NCBI GenBank assembly: GCA_947305245.1 | Contig: CAMZDG010000033.1 | Coordinates: 1-33,746, forward strand | Length of the DNA stretch: 33,746 bases | Direction: 5' to 3' | Source of the DNA: an uncultured Lachnospiraceae bacterium | GTDB taxonomy: Bacteria; Bacillota; Clostridia; Lachnospirales; Lachnospiraceae | Shown here: positions 16,045 to 24,632 of the stretch, in pieces | How positions within the stretch are numbered: position 1 is the stretch's first letter | Layout of the letters: the number at the start of each line of letters is the position of its first letter | Program-made: the position numbers and the translations under genes | The notes under the pieces: generated by a model | What the model saw: the letters and a program-made list of their open reading frames with translations, nothing else | Database searches by the model: none | Told to the model about the DNA's origin: nothing

Positions 16045-17682
16045 ATGAAAAGAAAGAGCATTCGGAACATAGTACTGTGTTTATGTCTGACGCTGGCTGT
16101 GACGACGGCGGGTTGCGCGGGGGCTTCGGAAGGGAATAAGGCCTCGGAGAATCCGGGGAACGTGCAGGAAAGCACCGCGTCGGAGGACGGCGGGCAGACG
16201 ACAAATCAAGAGGATCAGGAGGAACTGAGTATGGATTATGCGGAAATCTTTAAGAACGTGACGCTCGCAAAGAGCTACAAGGGAGTGGTGAACAACAATC
16301 CCATCATTGAGCAGCATTATGGCGCGGATCCCTTTGCGCTGGTGTATGACGATACGGTGTACTTTTATATGACGGCGGATGCTTATGAATATGATGCCAC
16401 CGGTGCGATCAAGGAGAACACCTATGGCAAGATCCGCAGCCTTTACGTGGTTTCCACGAAGGATATGGTAAACTTCACGGATCACGGCGAGATCACCATC
16501 GCAGGCGCAGGCGGCGCGACCAAGTGGGCACACAATTCCTGGGCACCCGCGGCAGCATGGAAGGAAGTGGACGGCAAGCCCAAGTTCTTCCTGTACTTTG
16601 CGGACAATGGCGGCGGCATCGGCGTGGTTACTTCTGACAGTCCTGTCGGTCCTTTCGTGGATGAGCTGGGACATGGCCTGATCCGCAGGGACATGGAGAA
16701 TTGCGGCAACGTGGAATGGCTCTTTGACCCCGCAGTTTTGGTGGATGACGACGGCAAGGCTTATATCTACTTTGGCGGCGGCGTTCCGCAGGGCAAGGCG
16801 GCACACCCCATGACTGGAAGATGCGCGCAGCTCGGCGACGACATGATGAGCCTCGTTGGCGTGCCCACGACCATCGACGCGCCTTATCTGTTCGAGGATT
16901 CCGGCATTCATAAATACGGCGACACCTATTATTATACTTACTGCAGCAACTTCAGCGTGGACAAGGCTGGCACGGACGAGTATGGCTTTGAGAACGGCGA
17001 GATCTGTGTGATGACGAGCAAGAGCCCCTTAGGACCCTTCACCTTCTCCGAGCGGATCTTAAAGAATCCTGGCTATTACTGGGGCGTTGGCGGCAACAAC
17101 CATCATGCGATCTTCCAGTTTAAGGGTCAGTGGTACATCACCTATCACACTCGCATGCTTGAGACGGAGCAGGGCATTGTGAAGGGATATCGTTCCACCA
17201 GCATTGATGAGTTCAACTTCAACGAAGACGGCACCATCGGTAACATCCGCATGACCAAGGCGGAGCGCAAGCAGGTTGGCACGCTAAATCCTTATGAGCC
17301 CATTAACGGCGCGACCTTTGCGGTGATGGGCGGCGTGGATACCGCGCCCGCGGATGAAGTGAGCAAGAAGTACGGCTGCGGCAACCTTCTGCTTACCGCC
17401 ATTGACACCGGCGATTTTGTAAAGCTTCAGGGCGTTGATTTCGGAACTCGGGGTGCGTCCTTTGTTAAGGCTACGGTGAAGACGCATGGCAAGGATGGCG
17501 CCATCCGCGTCACCACCAAGTTCCCCAACGGCGACGTGGCCGGCTACCTTCCCGTGAAGGCAGACTCGGCCGAAACTACCGTCATCGAAGCAAAGCTAGA
17601 CAAGACGATCACAGGCGTTCAGGACGTTTTCTTTACCTTCTGCGGCGAAGGCTATGAAGTAGTTGAGTGGATTTTCGAATAG
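16045..17682 (+). CDS. Lipoprotein GH43 arabinofuranosidase-like enzyme (XynD-like)
   Basis: 545 aa. The N-terminus is a signal peptide with a lipobox ending TAGC (Cys24) and a Ser/Glu/Asn-rich tether to about residue 65, so the enzyme should sit on the outer face of the membrane. The GH43 propeller follows, with general base Asp95 (YGADPF), modulator Asp228 (LFDPAV) and general acid Glu284 (YLFEDS), and an NNHH motif late in the domain. The C-terminal ~130 residues look like a CBM6-type sandwich. The spacing of motifs (ADPF, WAPAAAW, DAPYLFE) fits arabinoxylan arabinofuranohydrolases of the XynD group, which remove arabinose from xylan. It is the only exported hydrolase of the cluster. The RBS is weak, and a 63-base gap follows the preceding gene without a visible promoter. 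Confidence 0.9.
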   Translation: MKRKSIRNIVLCLCLTLAVTTAGCAGASEGNKASENPGNVQESTASEDGGQTTNQEDQEELSMDYAEIFKNVTLAKSYKGVVNNNPIIEQHYGADPFALVYDDTVYFYMTADAYEYDATGAIKENTYGKIRSLYVVSTKDMVNFTDHGEITIAGAGGATKWAHNSWAPAAAWKEVDGKPKFFLYFADNGGGIGVVTSDSPVGPFVDELGHGLIRRDMENCGNVEWLFDPAVLVDDDGKAYIYFGGGVPQGKAAHPMTGRCAQLGDDMMSLVGVPTTIDAPYLFEDSGIHKYGDTYYYTYCSNFSVDKAGTDEYGFENGEICVMTSKSPLGPFTFSERILKNPGYYWGVGGNNHHAIFQFKGQWYITYHTRMLETEQGIVKGYRSTSIDEFNFNEDGTIGNIRMTKAERKQVGTLNPYEPINGATFAVMGGVDTAPADEVSKKYGCGNLLLTAIDTGDFVKLQGVDFGTRGASFVKATVKTHGKDGAIRVTTKFPNGDVAGYLPVKADSAETTVIEAKLDKTITGVQDVFFTFCGEGYEVVEWIFE

Positions 17683-17696
17683 GGAGAATACGAAGC

Positions 17697-20600
17697 ATGA
17701 ACATAAACGTAAAGAGCGGCGACCGGGCGTATTTCCACAATCAGGTGGACTACTGCATCGGCACCGGGAGGATGGGGCTTGCGCTCCACAAGGAATACCA
17801 TGATCAGCTGAAGATGGCGCAGGACTATATCGGATTTCAGCACATCCGCGGCCACGGCCTGTTCTGCGACGACATGGGAATTTATCAACAGCACCGCGAG
17901 AATTTCTGGGATCAGAACAGTCCCTACGAGGTGGAATATAATTTCACCTATCTCGACCGCGTGATGGACGACTACCGCTCCATGGGCTTAAAGCCCTTCC
18001 TGGAGCTCGGTTTCATGCCTTACAAAATGGCCAGCGGCACACAGACGATCTTCTACTGGAAGGGCAACACCACCCCTCCGAAGGATTATGAAGAGTGGAA
18101 GAAGATGGTGCAGGCACTGCTTCGCCACCTGATCGAACGCTATGGTGAGGATGCCTATACCTTCCCCATTGAGGTTTGGAACGAGCCCAATCTGCCGGGC
18201 TTTTGGTACAAGGCGGACATGGACGAGTATTTCAAGCTCTTCAAGGAGAGCTTTTACGCCATCAAGGAAGTGAGCGAACGCTTCCGCGTGGGCGGTCCCG
18301 CAGTCTGCGGCGGCACGGACGAGAAGTGGATCGGCGCATTCATGGAGTTCTGCCACAAGAACAAGATCCCCGTGGATTTTGTGACGAGACATCACTACAC
18401 CACCGAGCTTCCTGAGCGCGACGGACACTATGGCTACGCGGAGCTCATGAACGAGGAGGATGGCTTCGCAAACCTGAAGACCACCCGCGATATCATAGAC
18501 AAATACAAGGAATATAAGGGCCTGCAGATCCATATCACGGAGTACAACACCTCCTACATCCCGAACTGCCCGCTGCACGACACCAACCAGAACGCGGCTT
18601 ATATCGCAAAGCAGCTCTCGCGCCTGGGCGACGGCAACGAGTCCTATTCCTATTGGACGTTCGGCGACGTATTCGAGGAGCAGGGCATCCCCTTTACGCC
18701 GTTCCACGGCGGCTTTGGCCTGATTGCGAACGGCTGCATTCCAAAGCCGACCTTCTGGACCTTTGTCTTCTTCAAGAATCTGAAGCGCGGTGAAGGTGAG
18801 TGCGTGTTCAAAAATGACAATGCTGTCATTATGAAGATGAAGGACGGGTCCTTCCGCGGCGTTCTTTGGAATGACACGAGAAATCGCGCAGGCAAGGACT
18901 TTACCATGAAGCTGTCCCTGGAGACGCAGGCGGGAGAATATTGTATTCTCACGAAGCGCGTGGACGAGGACACCTGTAATCCTTTGAAGCTATGGCATGA
19001 CCTTGGTGAGCCCGCAAACCCTGATGCGGCAACGACGGAGCTGATCAAGAGCGCGGCGCAGCCCTTTGTGAGAACAATCAGAAGGAAGACGATAGAAAAC
19101 GTGTCAAAAAGAACCGTCCCCGTTGGCACGTTGGAGTTCGAGGTGGAGCTGAAGGAGAACGCGGTCGTATACTTTGAGGCGACCTGCGCGCCCATCAAGT
19201 CGGACCGCGGCTATCATTATGAGCACGTGACGCAGCAGGGCAGCATTAATCCGCTGACGAAGATGGATTATCCCGATCCCGACGTGATCCGCGTGGGCGA
19301 CACCTACTACATGGTGAGCACGACGATGTATTATATGCCTGGGTGCGAGATCCTTCGTTCCTATGATCTGGTGAACTGGGAGCATGCGGCCTATGTTTAT
19401 GATCGCCTGGATTCCACGCCCGCGCAGCGCCTTGAGGGCGAGGAGAACATTTACGGACAGGGCATGTGGGCGGCAAGCATTCGCTACCACAAGGGCACCT
19501 TCTACGTGATCTTCGTTGCGAACGACACGCACAAGACCTATCTTTACAAGGCAAAGAGCATTGACGGACCTTGGACGAAGAGCGAGATCAAGGGGTTCTT
19601 CCATGACAATTCGCTCCTTTTCGACGATGACGGGCGTGTTTATATCGTGTCCGGAAATCGCCAGATCCATTTGACGGAGCTGAATGCGAACCTCACCGGG
19701 CCCAAGAAGGGCGGCCTCGACAAGATCATCCTTCGCGACAGGGATGACGCGTACCTTGGCTATGAGGGCGCGCATATGTATAAGATCAACGGAAAGTATT
19801 ATATCTTCTTCATTCACATGCCGAGAGAGACGGGGCGCCGCACCGAGGCTTGCTTTATGGCAGATTCGATCGACGGCGAGTGGACCGGCGGCGACGTGAT
19901 GGGCGACGACAGAGGGTACTGTGGCAGCGGCTGCGCGCAGGGCGGAATTGTTGACACGCCTGACGGAAAATGGTATTCGATCGTCTTCCAGGACAGCGGC
20001 GCGGTGGGAAGACTCCCCATTTTGATGCCGATCATGTGGAACAAGGAGACGGGGATGCCGGAGTTCGGCTTCCGCGGAAAGGCTCCGCTCATCTTCAAGA
20101 CGCCCGCGCCGAAGGCAGGCTATGTATATGAGCCGCTTGTGGGCAGTGATGATTTCAAGGATAAGGGCTCCGCGGACGATGCGGAATATGCAAGAAAGCA
20201 TGCAAGCTTTGGCTTCAAGAGCCGTTGGCAGTTCAATCATGAGCCGGATCTGGCACTCGTAAAGAGGAATGCTTCGAAGGGCATCGTGACCGTGACCACG
20301 GACAAGATCTCCAAGAATCTGGTACAGGCGAAGAACGTGCTGACGCAGAGAACGACCTTCCCCGGCTGTGCGGCAGAGGTTTTGGTGAACGGCCTGGCGC
20401 TGAAGGAAGGCGATTTCGCTGGCCTCGCGCTGATGGAGAGTGCATATGCATTCGTTGCGCTGACCAAGAGAAATGGCGAGCTTTACGTCGTGATGAGAAA
20501 CCGCAAGGCGCCCGACGGACTTTGGGGCGAGCGGCATGACGTGGAGCCCGGCGATGAGTGGGCGGCGGTTCGCGTGACACCTTCCATGATGGTTTCCTAC

Positions 20601-20858
20601 GGCGGAAAGGACGGTTTCGTAAGGCTTCGCTTCGAGACGGACTTCGCCTATATGAAGGATGAGGCGCAGGCGTTCTTTGCAGACGGTGAGAAGCGAACGG
20701 CGATCGGACCTGTGTCAAAGCTTCGTTTCAAGCTGGATCACTTTACGGGCGTGCGGTTTGGACTCTTCGCGTACAGCACCGAGAAGACCGGCGGCGCTGC
20801 AAGCTTTGCGGATTTTGTATATCAGACCAAGGTTGACGGTGCTTGGGAGAAGTGCTAA
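17697..20858 (+). CDS. Bifunctional GH39-GH43 fusion with GH43 C-terminal sandwich domain
   Basis: 1053 aa from ATG 17697 (GGGAG at 17682-17686); no signal peptide, so cytoplasmic. Residues 1 to ~480 are a GH39 barrel plus sandwich: acid/base Glu163 in EVWNEPN and nucleophile Glu282 in ITEYNTS. Residues ~515-835 are a GH43 propeller: base Asp527 (YPDPDVI), modulator Asp637 (HDNS) and acid Glu690 (YEGAHMY), with the CAQGG and DGKWY motifs of GH43 xylosidases. Residues ~835-1053 are the concanavalin-like C-terminal domain common in GH43 beta-xylosidases. Both active sites look intact. GH39 retains and GH43 inverts configuration, so one chain may hydrolyse xylosides by two mechanisms or take both xylosyl and arabinosyl ends. 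It starts 14 bases after the lipoprotein GH43 gene, hence the same operon. Confidence 0.93.
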   Translation: MNINVKSGDRAYFHNQVDYCIGTGRMGLALHKEYHDQLKMAQDYIGFQHIRGHGLFCDDMGIYQQHRENFWDQNSPYEVEYNFTYLDRVMDDYRSMGLKPFLELGFMPYKMASGTQTIFYWKGNTTPPKDYEEWKKMVQALLRHLIERYGEDAYTFPIEVWNEPNLPGFWYKADMDEYFKLFKESFYAIKEVSERFRVGGPAVCGGTDEKWIGAFMEFCHKNKIPVDFVTRHHYTTELPERDGHYGYAELMNEEDGFANLKTTRDIIDKYKEYKGLQIHITEYNTSYIPNCPLHDTNQNAAYIAKQLSRLGDGNESYSYWTFGDVFEEQGIPFTPFHGGFGLIANGCIPKPTFWTFVFFKNLKRGEGECVFKNDNAVIMKMKDGSFRGVLWNDTRNRAGKDFTMKLSLETQAGEYCILTKRVDEDTCNPLKLWHDLGEPANPDAATTELIKSAAQPFVRTIRRKTIENVSKRTVPVGTLEFEVELKENAVVYFEATCAPIKSDRGYHYEHVTQQGSINPLTKMDYPDPDVIRVGDTYYMVSTTMYYMPGCEILRSYDLVNWEHAAYVYDRLDSTPAQRLEGEENIYGQGMWAASIRYHKGTFYVIFVANDTHKTYLYKAKSIDGPWTKSEIKGFFHDNSLLFDDDGRVYIVSGNRQIHLTELNANLTGPKKGGLDKIILRDRDDAYLGYEGAHMYKINGKYYIFFIHMPRETGRRTEACFMADSIDGEWTGGDVMGDDRGYCGSGCAQGGIVDTPDGKWYSIVFQDSGAVGRLPILMPIMWNKETGMPEFGFRGKAPLIFKTPAPKAGYVYEPLVGSDDFKDKGSADDAEYARKHASFGFKSRWQFNHEPDLALVKRNASKGIVTVTTDKISKNLVQAKNVLTQRTTFPGCAAEVLVNGLALKEGDFAGLALMESAYAFVALTKRNGELYVVMRNRKAPDGLWGERHDVEPGDEWAAVRVTPSMMVSYGGKDGFVRLRFETDFAYMKDEAQAFFADGEKRTAIGPVSKLRFKLDHFTGVRFGLFAYSTEKTGGAASFADFVYQTKVDGAWEKC

Positions 20859-20869
20859 GATAAGACCAT

Positions 20870-20908
20870 GGAAAGCTTTGAAACATGATGTTTCAAGGCT
20901 TTCCTTTT
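20870..20908 (+). terminator. Hairpin with short T-tail between GH39-GH43 and GH95 genes
   Basis: 15-bp stem (20870-20884 with 20890-20904, one T-G wobble; core TTGAAAC / GTTTCAA), loop ATGAT, then only TTTT. The stem is strong but the tail is short, so it may end transcription partially and set lower GH95 expression. No promoter is obvious in the 66 bases before ATG 20975. Confidence 0.75.
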
Positions 20909-20974
20909 GGCTATTTATGGGTGACGAGGGATGCCCAAAAGGACCTTTATGAAGAAGGAAGAAAGGGATTTCGG

Positions 20975-23455
20975 ATGAGAGAGTTGTGGTATCGGCAGCC
21001 TGCCAAGGTTTGGGAGGAGGCGCTGCCGCTTGGAAACGGCCGGATCGGCGCGATGGTATTCGGAAATATAGAAAATGAGCGGATCCAGGTGAATGAGGAA
21101 AGCATTTGGTACGGCGGGAAAAAGGATCGGATCAATCCGGACGCGCTGAGCCACCTGCCGGAGGTGAGAAGGCTGGTCGCCGAAGGGAAGATCAGCGCCG
21201 CGCAGGAGCTCATGGGAGCGGTGATGACCGGCTGCCCTGCGAGCCAGAACCCTTATCAGACGCTGGGTGACTTAAAGCTCTATTTTAATTACCATGGCGT
21301 GAAAAAAGCAGAGGCGGATTCGCCCGACGTGACGCCCCCGTCCCTGGAGCCGCAGGAGATCTCTTATCGCAGAAGCCTTTCTCTTTCTGAGGCGATCTGT
21401 CGCACGGAATACAGCATTGCTGGCGTAAAATATGTCCGCGAATGCTTTATTTCCAAGCCTGCGGACTGCATGATCCTTCGGATCACGGCGGCCAGCCCCG
21501 GAAAAATTTCCTTTACGATGAAGCAGGAGAGAGGACACTTTTTCAAGGGCGTTGGGAAGACTTACGGCAAACAGGAAGTCGGCACAGCGACTGCGGACGG
21601 CGTGAAGCAGGGGCGTGAGGCCAACGGTATTCTGCTGAATGGGCGGCCCGGCGAGGATGGCAATGCCTTTGTGATGATGACAAAGTGTAAGGTTATCGGC
21701 GGAGTCAGGAAGGTGCTTGGGGAGAGCCTGATCGTGGAAGATGCGGATGAGGCGATCCTTTATTTTGGTGCGGCCACGCAGTATCGGCACGCTGGCGCCA
21801 CTTATGAAGAACTCGAGACGATCCTTAGCGATCAGCTTGAACAGGTGATGCAACAAAGTTATGAAGAGCTGCGCGCGGCTCACGTGGCAGACTACAAGGC
21901 GTTCTTTGATCGCGTGGAGTTGAAACTTGACAATGATGTCGCAAACTCCCTCCCGACGGATGAGCGGCTTACGCGGGTTCAGGCAGGCGAGACAGACCTT
22001 GGCCTGGAGGAGCTGCTCTTTGACTACGGGCGGTATCTCATGATCGCGGGCTCGAGGCCGGGCGGCCTTCCGCTGACGCTTCAGGGTCTTTGGAACAAGG
22101 ACTTTACGCCGCCCTGGGAGTCAAAATATACCATCAACATTAATCTGGAAATGAATTATTGGCCTGCGGAGACCTGTAATCTGTCGGAGTGTCACCTGCC
22201 GCTGGCTGAGCTTCTTAAAAAGATGCGCATCGACGGACGAAAGGTGGCCCGAGAAATGTATGGCTGCCGCGGCTTTGTCGCGCATCACAACACGGACATG
22301 CACGGAGACTGTGCGCCGCAGGACCTTTGGATCCCTGCGACCTACTGGCCCATGGGCGCGGCATGGCTTTCCACGCATCTTTGGACCCATTATGCCTATA
22401 CGAAGGATCTGGCGTTCCTAAGGGAGGCTTTCCCTGTCATGGCGGAGGCGGCGCTTTATTTCGTGGATGCGTTGCAGCCTTGGGGAGACTATTTTGTGAC
22501 AAACCCGTCATGTTCTCCGGAAAACACTTATGTTTTGCCGAGCGGAGACAGGGGCTGCGTCTGCCTTGGCCCGACCATGGACAACCAGATCCTGCGGGAT
22601 CTTTTCACAAGCTGCCTGAAGGCGTATGACATTTTGCGCGAGCAGGCCCGGGCAGACAAAACGCCAGTACAAGCCGACATAACCCAGGCCACCGCTGGCA
22701 CGCCCGAGGGCGCAGCCCATGTTGGCAGCGACTTTGACCACGAGAGCCTCGCACAGATCCCGGATTGCGATGACCTTTCTGACCTCATGGCACAGATCGC
22801 GGATCGTCTTTCGAAGCTCACGCCGACGAAGATCGGCTCGGACGGGCGTATCATGGAGTGGCTGGAGGAGTATGAGGAGCTTGAGCCGGGGCACCGCCAC
22901 GTCTCGCAGCTTTATGGGCTTTACCCCTCCGATCAGATTTCAGCGGACGGGACGCCGGAGCTTGCAAACGCAGCGCGAAAGACCCTGGAGGAGCGCTTAA
23001 GGCATGGCGGCGGACACACGGGCTGGAGCCGCGCCTGGATCATGAACCATTATGCAAAGCTTTGGGACGGGGAGGAGGCGCACGGGCATCTGCAACTGCT
23101 CCTCGCAAAGTCAACCTATCCCAACCTGTTTGACAGGCATCCGCCGTTCCAGATCGACGGGAATTTCGGTGCGACGGCGGCCATCGCACAGATGCTGCTG
23201 CAAAGCGACTCTGACAGGGTCGTGCTGCTTCCTGCGCTTCCGAAGGCCTGGCGCAGCGGAAGCGTGAAGGGTCTCAAGGTAGTCGGAAATGCGACGGTGG
23301 ACCTTGCCTGGGAAGATGGCAGGCTGACCTTTTGCGAGATCACCTGCAATGCTGACAATTACCAATCCTTGATCAAATATGACAAAAAAAGTCGAATGGT
23401 AGCTCTTACAAAAGGCGAAAAATTGTCATTTTTGCCAATGAAAAATGAAATGTAA
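20975..23455 (+). CDS. GH95-family glycoside hydrolase (alpha-L-fucosidase-type)
   Basis: 826 aa from ATG 20975 (AAGGG about 8 bases upstream). An earlier in-frame ATG at 20885 lies in the loop of the terminator hairpin and is not used. The N-terminus WYRQPAKVWEEALPLGNGR and NEESIWYGG are characteristic GH95 openings. The (alpha/alpha)6 barrel carries NINLEMNYWPAE with the two conserved Asn residues, the acid Glu516 in SPENTY and Asp728 in DGNFGAT. No signal peptide is present, so it acts in the cytoplasm. Characterised members cleave alpha-1,2-L-fucose or alpha-L-galactose; in a xylan cluster it may remove L-galactose or fucose caps from hemicellulose side chains (inference). It has the same orientation as the GH43 genes and is separated from them by the hairpin at 20870. 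Confidence 0.93.
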   Translation: MRELWYRQPAKVWEEALPLGNGRIGAMVFGNIENERIQVNEESIWYGGKKDRINPDALSHLPEVRRLVAEGKISAAQELMGAVMTGCPASQNPYQTLGDLKLYFNYHGVKKAEADSPDVTPPSLEPQEISYRRSLSLSEAICRTEYSIAGVKYVRECFISKPADCMILRITAASPGKISFTMKQERGHFFKGVGKTYGKQEVGTATADGVKQGREANGILLNGRPGEDGNAFVMMTKCKVIGGVRKVLGESLIVEDADEAILYFGAATQYRHAGATYEELETILSDQLEQVMQQSYEELRAAHVADYKAFFDRVELKLDNDVANSLPTDERLTRVQAGETDLGLEELLFDYGRYLMIAGSRPGGLPLTLQGLWNKDFTPPWESKYTININLEMNYWPAETCNLSECHLPLAELLKKMRIDGRKVAREMYGCRGFVAHHNTDMHGDCAPQDLWIPATYWPMGAAWLSTHLWTHYAYTKDLAFLREAFPVMAEAALYFVDALQPWGDYFVTNPSCSPENTYVLPSGDRGCVCLGPTMDNQILRDLFTSCLKAYDILREQARADKTPVQADITQATAGTPEGAAHVGSDFDHESLAQIPDCDDLSDLMAQIADRLSKLTPTKIGSDGRIMEWLEEYEELEPGHRHVSQLYGLYPSDQISADGTPELANAARKTLEERLRHGGGHTGWSRAWIMNHYAKLWDGEEAHGHLQLLLAKSTYPNLFDRHPPFQIDGNFGATAAIAQMLLQSDSDRVVLLPALPKAWRSGSVKGLKVVGNATVDLAWEDGRLTFCEITCNADNYQSLIKYDKKSRMVALTKGEKLSFLPMKNEM

Positions 23456-23540
23456 GCAAGAAATGTTAAAAATATGGCACAATATAAGAAGCATTTTCAC
23501 ATGGAAAACTGTAAAATAGTAATGTTTGGGAGGAATTTCC
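23456..23540 (+). promoter_or_regulatory. Leader region of the exporter operon, promoter not certain
   Basis: An 85-base A/T-rich gap. -10-like TATAAG (23483-23488) and TAAAAT (23512-23517) are present, but neither has a convincing -35 at 16-18 bases. A TTGTCA inside the end of the GH95 gene with TGAAAT 17 bases on is another weak option. The strong RBS GGGAGG at 23528-23533 belongs to the adaptor gene. Confidence 0.35.
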
Positions 23541-24632
23541 ATGTATAAATATAAGAAGAAAACGAAAATTTTGTTACTTGCTGCAGGTCTGATCATGACT
23601 GCGGCTTTTTCGGGTTGCACCCAGGAGGCGGATCCGGGGGAGAATCGCGTGATCGTGGAGCAGGAGGCACCGGAGGTAGATTATAAGCTGGCGGCCGTGG
23701 TCCGCGGGGACGTGATCAGCAGCACGGGACTGCGCTGCACCTACACGCAGTATAACGGAGCAAACCTGTCCTTCCCCATCAGCGGAAAGATGGTGTCGAA
23801 GGTGTACGTCAAGGACGGCGATACCGTGAAGAAAGGGGATCTTCTTGCGGAGCTTTCGGGCGGGAGCCGCGCGGACGAGATCGAGCAGCTGGAATATCAG
23901 ATCGCGAGAAATGAGGCGCTCCTTGCACAGATCGACGACACGGAGAATTATGAGATCTCAAGAAGATGGCTGAATAAGATTTATAATCACGGCTTTGATC
24001 AGACGGGCGACATTGAGAACCTGCAAAAGAACAATGAGCGGCTGCGCCAGGATTATACGGACGCCATCGACCTGGATCGGAAGCAACTGAACCAGATCAA
24101 GACAGAGGTGCGTCAGAGCAAGCTGTATGCGCCCTTTGAAGGAACCGTGTCCATCGTGAAGAAGAACCTGGAGGGTTCCACCTCCGTTCGCGATGAGGTG
24201 GTGATGCAGGTCAAGGATAATTCCGAATGTTTCTTTTCCACGAAGACCATGACCAACCGCGACTCCATTAAGGAGGGACAGCAGCTGGACATGAACGTGG
24301 TGGCAGGCCCCGGAAAGGGCAGTTATAAGGTGGAGCCTTATCAGATGTCCCTGTGGACGGATCAGATGTTCTTCTCCATCGTGGAAGGTGCGGAAGGCGT
24401 GATCTTTGACACGGGCGACACGGGAACGGTAACGGTCATCATCGACAGCAGGGAGAACGTCCTGACGCTTCCGGTGGAGGCTGTGCACGACGCGGAGGAC
24501 AGATGGTATGTCTACGTGATAAATGATGAAGGCGTCCGCGACGTGAAGTGGATCGAGGTAGGATTGACCGGCGGCGGTCTGGCAGAGATCGTTGGCGGCC
24601 TGGAAGAAGGGGAGAAGGTTATTCTGAGATGA
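23541..24632 (+). CDS. Lipid-anchored membrane fusion (HlyD/MacA-like) adaptor protein
   Basis: 363 aa; GGGAGG lies 7 bases before ATG 23541. The signal peptide ends FSGC (Cys26), a lipobox, so the protein is tethered outside the cytoplasmic membrane. Order of parts: the first half of a lipoyl-like barrel-sandwich (SGKMVSKVYVKDGDTVKKGD), a coiled-coil hairpin (about residues 115-195), the second lipoyl half (KLYAPFEGTVS), a beta-barrel, and a membrane-proximal part with LPVEAVHD and a GLEEGEKVIL ending typical of RND/MacA adaptors. In MacAB-type systems such adaptors link an FtsX-like permease to the export path. It is the first gene of the five-gene exporter operon and overlaps the next gene by 4 bases (ATGA). 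Confidence 0.9.
   Translation: MYKYKKKTKILLLAAGLIMTAAFSGCTQEADPGENRVIVEQEAPEVDYKLAAVVRGDVISSTGLRCTYTQYNGANLSFPISGKMVSKVYVKDGDTVKKGDLLAELSGGSRADEIEQLEYQIARNEALLAQIDDTENYEISRRWLNKIYNHGFDQTGDIENLQKNNERLRQDYTDAIDLDRKQLNQIKTEVRQSKLYAPFEGTVSIVKKNLEGSTSVRDEVVMQVKDNSECFFSTKTMTNRDSIKEGQQLDMNVVAGPGKGSYKVEPYQMSLWTDQMFFSIVEGAEGVIFDTGDTGTVTVIIDSRENVLTLPVEAVHDAEDRWYVYVINDEGVRDVKWIEVGLTGGGLAEIVGGLEEGEKVILR

Noticed and set aside
19104..20537. 477-codon open frame on the minus strand
   Set aside because: It lies wholly opposite the GH39-GH43 gene, whose catalytic motifs are intact. It has no RBS or recognisable protein and is explained by GC-rich codon bias.
20885..20974. Earlier ATG for the GH95 gene
   Set aside because: The codon is in the loop of the terminator hairpin, and the extra residues do not belong to the GH95 fold.
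23426..23448. Inverted repeat TCATTTTT / AAAAATGA at the end of GH95
   Set aside because: All-weak A/T stem inside coding sequence with no T-tract after it; not a credible terminator.
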